DNA from: JBCAWW01 sp039024315
GTDB taxonomy: Bacteria; Bacteroidota; Bacteroidia; J057
Reading direction: 5' to 3'
NCBI GenBank assembly: GCA_039024315.1
Contig: JBCCQN010000275.1
Span: forward strand, 1 to 9,474
Length of the DNA stretch: 9,474 nucleotides
Part shown: positions 6,601 through 9,474 of the stretch, piece after piece
Numbering within the stretch: the first letter of the stretch is position 1
How the letters are laid out: every line of letters begins with the position of its first letter
Position numbers and translations under genes: made by a program
Notes under the pieces: generated by a model
Seen by the model: the letters and a program-made list of their open reading frames with translations, nothing else
Databases searched by the model: none
Told to the model about the DNA's origin: nothing

Positions 6601-7074
6601 TTACCAATTGGCCATTTTGTCGCGTCTGATGGTGCAATTGTACCAAGTCTCGTCGATCTCTGCGCCAATCTTTTTGTACATATTGATGGCAGGCTCGTTC
6701 CAATCTAGCACTTGCCAACGTACCAGAGCCGCATCATTTTCATGTCCATAAGTAGCCAGTTTTTGCAAAAGCATATGTCCGATACCTTGGCGACGATGGC
6801 TTTCGGTAATGATGAGATCGTCCAAGTAAATCATCTTGCCCTTCCAAGTCGAATAGGCAAAGTAAAACAGGCAAACACCTACTACGCCATCGCTAGTATG
6901 ATCCGCCACAAAGCATTCAAAATAAGGGCGCTCACCAAAACCATCTTGGGCAAAAATTTCGGGAGAGGTTTCTACCGCATCTAACTCTTTTTCGTAGAGC
7001 GCGAGTTCTCTGATCAAAGCGTGAACGGCAGGCATATCTTCGACAGTGCCTTTACGAATCGTAATTTCTGACAT
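6601..7074 (-). CDS. GNAT-family N-acetyltransferase, spermidine/spermine or thialysine acetyltransferase-like (SSAT/SAT2-like)
   Basis: This 157-residue cytoplasmic enzyme should transfer acetyl from acetyl-CoA to an amine. The acetyl-CoA pyrophosphate loop is RRQGIG (94-99). The overall line-up follows eukaryotic SSAT1/SAT2: IRELALYEKE early, DGFGERPYFECFVAD (44-58), GKMIYLDDLIIT (79-90) and DWNEPAINMYKKIGA (124-138). Tyr133 corresponds to the conserved general-acid Tyr140 of human SSAT1. The position of the proposed catalytic base Glu92 is Asp85 here, a conservative change. Polyamines, thialysine or another small amine are plausible substrates; the sequence cannot decide. It is the last gene of the three-gene minus-strand set, 11 nt after the cutA stop, and is almost certainly co-transcribed with cutA. 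There is no obvious terminator in the 13-nt gap to the convergent gene. Confidence 0.9.
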   Translation of the reverse strand: MSEITIRKGTVEDMPAVHALIRELALYEKELDAVETSPEIFAQDGFGERPYFECFVADHTSDGVVGVCLFYFAYSTWKGKMIYLDDLIITESHRRQGIGHMLLQKLATYGHENDAALVRWQVLDWNEPAINMYKKIGAEIDETWYNCTIRRDKMANW

Positions 7075-7085
7075 ATTTGGGGTAC

Positions 7086-7403
7086 TTAGGCTTGGGTTTC
7101 TTGCCCAATCCAGTTGATATAATCTTCATTGGCTTGGGTGATTGGCCAAGCTACTATACAAGGGACTTCGTAGGGATGAATTTGTTTGGTCGCCTCGATT
7201 AAGCGTTCGCCAAGGGCGGCCCTAGTCTTGAGCAGCAAAACCACTTCTTGATCCTCGCTTAGCTCAGCTTCCCACCAATAAATCGAACGCATTCCTTCCA
7301 AAATATTGGCACAGGCAGCGAGTCTTTGTTTCACTAATTCCCGACCAATGCGTTGGGCGGAGGCCAAATCCGGACAGGTGATGTAGTAGGTAAGTGCTTC
7401 CAT
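7086..7403 (-). CDS. cutA: CutA1-family divalent-cation tolerance protein
   Basis: This 105-residue protein belongs to the CutA1 family of small, very stable trimers with a PII-like ferredoxin fold. The family is linked to copper tolerance in E. coli, but its molecular job is still debated. The family pattern is complete: ITCPDLASAQRIGRELV at 8-24, RLAACANI with Cys31, SIYWWEAEL (40-48), EVVLLLKT (53-60), HPYEVP (76-81) and a terminal YINWI (95-99). Length is normal for a bacterial cytoplasmic CutA1, and no signal peptide is present. The ATG is 15 nt after the stop of the heparinase-like gene, and the acetyltransferase starts 11 nt after its own stop, so it is the middle gene of a probable operon. 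A short motif just before its start recurs upstream of two other genes in the window. Confidence 0.96.
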   Translation of the reverse strand: MEALTYYITCPDLASAQRIGRELVKQRLAACANILEGMRSIYWWEAELSEDQEVVLLLKTRAALGERLIEATKQIHPYEVPCIVAWPITQANEDYINWIGQETQA

Positions 7404-7418
7404 GCTGCAAACTACAAA

Positions 7419-9290
7419 TCACTGTCCAGTCATGCGAATCTTGATCTGGCCTTTCCCTGCGGGGAACGCTGCTACTTGGAATCGAATTTCGAGTCGCTTC
7501 AAGTCAGGGATTTGGATGTCGTAGGGCAGGGGAGGAGGCGATAGCGAGACGATTTTGATCTCTGCTGCTTCTTCGTTCAGTACTTCCAATAGCATTTCTT
7601 TTCCGTCTTGGTTGAGCAGAACAGACTTGCCCTCAATGGTCATTTCTGCGCGACTGAGTAATTGCCAAGTCAGGCTTTGGGTATTGCTATTGGCTACAAA
7701 TTGATCGGTGATCGTAATGCTCGCTCCTTTTTGCTGGAAGCTTCGGCTCGCTGATTGGAGCCTATCACCGAAGACCGGGCTCATATCGATTTGGGCGTAG
7801 AGGCTGTCTTCCGCTGCGCGGAACGTTTGTATCGGAGCAAAGCCATCGACCTCATGCAAGGCATCATTGACAGTGAGGGTACTATGACCAAAATTGTTTT
7901 TAGAGAGCAAAGTCCAACGAGGGCTTTCCTGATCTCGGTCCCAGAGCTTGCCACCCATGACTTCTTCCAAAGGAGTATAGGATTGATTGCCCAAGTCCAT
8001 GGACCAATCTACTCCCTGCCATTGTAAGATGAAGGAACCCGCATCCGCATTGCCATGATTGACCGAGCCTTTGCCTCCCTTAAAGCCAAAGTAAAAACCA
8101 TCATCCCCTCGTTTCACCGCCACCGGATTATCCCCCTGCCAAATACCGCTACTGGGCAAATCATCTGGCTTTAGCTCGGCTTGGCGTTCGACTAAGTCAC
8201 ACAACCACAAAAAGCCCACACTGCTAAAGCGACTAAACTTATCTCCTTGACTGACTGAGGAAGGCAGTTCTCCATATAAACCCTCCCGATCAAAATACAT
8301 GGCGTTTTGCGTCTGCAAAGCAAACCAACTCAGTAAATGATAGGTAGAGAGATCCATACCACCTGTACGATTGTCAGCATAATTGTAGGCCCTGCCTGAA
8401 GGCGTAGCCATCATCATTTTGTAGGTGGCGCTTTCGAGAAAGCCCTGTATTTGACTCAGACCAAAATCAGTATTCAGCCCTGTTTCCATGAGAGAAAAGG
8501 TCATACAAGAAAAGGCCGTCCCATAGGTCCAATAGCCGGGCCCTTCTGGATAGCCTCCATCGGGTCCGTAGACTTCTAAAGCAATAGGACTATTTTCAAC
8601 CGCTCTCTGGATCACTTTAGTCGCTAGCTCCGGATATTGCTCGGCTACCACCAATGAGGCTGCGACCAAACTCCCATGGCAGACCTGATTCCAATTATTG
8701 TCGCGGTCGATCCAAAAATAATCATCGGCAAAGCTGGCTTCGAGAGCTTTTGTTTTTAGTGTCTCTTTAGCTAAGGCTAGCGTTTCTGCATCCATTTGCT
8801 CAGCTGTCCAATCGATGGCCAAAGACACCGCCAAAGCCATCTCAGCTACGTCTAAAAAATGATCTGGATTCCAATCTGAAAATTCACAAACGGTTTTTAC
8901 CTCTTGCACTAGTCGATTGAGATACTTGGGCTCTTCGCTTAGCCGATAAAGTAAGCCCAAGGCCGTAAATCTGCGCAAAGCTTCTCGTGAAACACTCAAT
9001 AAACGCCTGCCTATCTGTTTTCTTTCCAAGAGGGGGGCTTCCAGAATAAGGTCTGCTTGCCCTTCAAGATATTCATAGTACTTAGCTACCAAAGTATCTT
9101 CCTTAATCAACTTTTGCATTTGCGGAACTTGCTCCTCCTGCATGATAAGGCGGGGACTACCTTGCTTGAGATTGCTGAGCAGCCACTCCTCGGTGATAGG
9201 CATATTGATTTGGGTACTAGATTTGGACGATTGACAATGAACTGCCAAGCTTGCCAAAAGGATAAGCGAAAAGGATAGGTAGATGCGCAT
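7419..9290 (-). CDS. Heparinase II/III-family protein, probable envelope lipoprotein (polysaccharide lyase-like)
   Basis: A 623-residue exported protein of the heparinase II/III fold: an alpha/alpha toroid followed by a beta-sandwich domain, usually cleaving uronic-acid polysaccharides by beta-elimination. I start at the ATG 9288-9290 because it gives a proper export signal (MRIYLSFSLILLASLAV); a TTG at 9321-9323 would add 11 hydrophilic residues. Cys19 follows the hydrophobic core, suggesting a lipoprotein, but His at -1 makes the lipobox atypical. Family landmarks are the N-terminal SPRLIMQEEQVPQM, NWNQVCHGS with His205, DGGYPEGPGYWTYG (244-257) with Tyr253/Tyr256, the C-terminal HGNADAGSF (412-420) and FGHSTLTVND (467-476). 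His205 and one of the Tyr residues sit where heparinase II has its catalytic His and Tyr. No SusC/SusD pair or sulfatase is adjacent. First gene of the set with cutA and the acetyltransferase. The polysaccharide is unknown. Confidence 0.9.
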   Translation of the reverse strand: MRIYLSFSLILLASLAVHCQSSKSSTQINMPITEEWLLSNLKQGSPRLIMQEEQVPQMQKLIKEDTLVAKYYEYLEGQADLILEAPLLERKQIGRRLLSVSREALRRFTALGLLYRLSEEPKYLNRLVQEVKTVCEFSDWNPDHFLDVAEMALAVSLAIDWTAEQMDAETLALAKETLKTKALEASFADDYFWIDRDNNWNQVCHGSLVAASLVVAEQYPELATKVIQRAVENSPIALEVYGPDGGYPEGPGYWTYGTAFSCMTFSLMETGLNTDFGLSQIQGFLESATYKMMMATPSGRAYNYADNRTGGMDLSTYHLLSWFALQTQNAMYFDREGLYGELPSSVSQGDKFSRFSSVGFLWLCDLVERQAELKPDDLPSSGIWQGDNPVAVKRGDDGFYFGFKGGKGSVNHGNADAGSFILQWQGVDWSMDLGNQSYTPLEEVMGGKLWDRDQESPRWTLLSKNNFGHSTLTVNDALHEVDGFAPIQTFRAAEDSLYAQIDMSPVFGDRLQSASRSFQQKGASITITDQFVANSNTQSLTWQLLSRAEMTIEGKSVLLNQDGKEMLLEVLNEEAAEIKIVSLSPPPLPYDIQIPDLKRLEIRFQVAAFPAGKGQIKIRMTGQ

Positions 9291-9391
9291 GTTTTTATGA
9301 TTTGTCCTACTGCAAACTATCAAATATCATGGAGCAAAAAAGGGGCTTCTAATAACTTCCCCGTAGATTTGTAGTTAGAAAAAATAAAAGC
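9291..9391. other. Divergent intergenic region between the heparinase-like gene and pdxH
   Basis: This 101-bp gap must hold start signals in both directions. Plus strand: an exact TAnnTTTG box at 9364-9371 and an A-rich leader before pdxH. Minus strand: the motif ATTTGATAGTTTGCAG lies about 20 nt before the chosen heparinase start and resembles the leader of cutA. No strong hairpin or RNA gene is evident. Confidence 0.5.
9364..9371 (+). promoter_or_regulatory. Candidate Bacteroidota -7 promoter box for pdxH
   Basis: TAGATTTG matches TAnnTTTG exactly and ends 20 nt before the pdxH ATG, giving a leader of about 15 nt. No TTTG is found at the expected -33 distance, so only half of the promoter pattern is seen. 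The bases between box and ATG are A-rich with no Shine-Dalgarno sequence, as is common in this phylum. Confidence 0.45.
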
Positions 9392-9474
9392 ATGTCCATT
9401 CGTAAAAAAGTCGCGGATATACGCATAGATTATAGCAAGGATTCCTTAATGGAGGAGGATCTCGCTCAAGGTCC
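9392..9474 (+). CDS. pdxH: Pyridoxamine 5'-phosphate oxidase, N-terminal fragment (cut by window edge)
   Basis: Only 27 full codons are visible, starting with an ATG after an A-rich leader and open to the end of the window. The translation begins MSIRKKVADIRIDY and continues with SLMEEDLAQGP. This matches the N-terminal pattern of PdxH (basic start, DIRxDY, then L-x-E-x-D-L-x-x-x-P before the FMN-binding domain). The enzyme uses FMN and O2 to turn pyridoxine or pyridoxamine 5'-phosphate into pyridoxal 5'-phosphate in the cytoplasm. The FMN- and substrate-binding residues lie beyond the window, so the call rests on the N-terminal pattern only. It is divergent from the heparinase-like gene. Confidence 0.75.
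   Translation, partial: MSIRKKVADIRIDYSKDSLMEEDLAQG

Noticed and set aside
6603..6612. Palindrome ACCAATTGGC near the convergent ends of the membrane protein and acetyltransferase genes
   Set aside because: Short, inside coding sequence and without a suitable T tract; chance is a sufficient explanation.
6712..6984. Plus-strand open frame of 90 codons opposite the acetyltransferase
   Set aside because: Antisense shadow of a complete GNAT gene with no motif of its own.
9291..9323. Longer heparinase-like protein beginning at TTG 9321-9323
   Set aside because: It would place 11 polar residues before an otherwise ideal export signal; the ATG at 9288-9290 is the better start.
1..9474. Possible CRISPR array, insertion sequence, integrase, toxin-antitoxin pair or tRNA
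   Set aside because: No evenly spaced direct repeats, no transposase or integrase motifs, no terminal repeats around a gene, and no tRNA-like cloverleaf were seen.

Overview
The window looks like ordinary chromosome from a member of the Bacteroidota. Several features support this: a Bacteroidota-type TonB-dependent receptor barrel, a secreted S46 dipeptidyl-peptidase (a family concentrated in this phylum), AT-rich leaders without clear Shine-Dalgarno sequences, and two exact matches to the Bacteroidota -7 promoter box TAnnTTTG. Base composition by eye is moderate. A Saprospiria-like origin is possible, but I cannot prove it from this sequence. I see no mobile element, CRISPR array, tRNA or rRNA, and no obviously foreign segment.

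Layout. (1) 1-777, plus strand: the C-terminal part of a TonB-dependent receptor, cut by the left edge. (2) 778-869: a convergent intergenic gap holding a 15-bp perfect inverted repeat built from an octamer repeat of the type CACAGAGA. (3) 870-2786, minus strand: a CPA2/Kef-type cation:proton antiporter with a cytoplasmic RCK module, beginning with TTG. (4) 2830-2857: a rho-independent terminator for the upstream S46 gene. (5) 2890-5202, minus: an S46 dipeptidyl-peptidase of DPP7 type, carrying an unusual Lys/Arg plus polyproline insertion. (6) 5324-6073, minus: a YdfG-like NADP-dependent short-chain dehydrogenase. (7) 6135-6587, plus and divergent: a small four-helix membrane protein I cannot assign. 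(8) 6601-9290, minus: a compact three-gene set read as heparinase II/III-like lipoprotein, then cutA, then an SSAT-like GNAT acetyltransferase, with gaps of 15 and 11 nt. (9) 9392-9474, plus and divergent: the first 27 codons of pdxH, cut by the right edge.

How the genes relate. The products span envelope work (TonB-dependent uptake, periplasmic peptide trimming, a probable polysaccharide lyase), ion homeostasis (antiporter, CutA) and small-molecule metabolism (short-chain dehydrogenase, acetyltransferase, PLP salvage). Apart from the heparinase-cutA-GNAT set they look like independent housekeeping or lifestyle genes rather than one pathway. I did not find a convincing new multi-gene system. 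The points most worth a second look are the low-complexity insertion in the S46 peptidase, the degenerate nucleotide-binding loop of the antiporter, the octamer-repeat hairpin at 800-862, and a leader motif that recurs before three genes.
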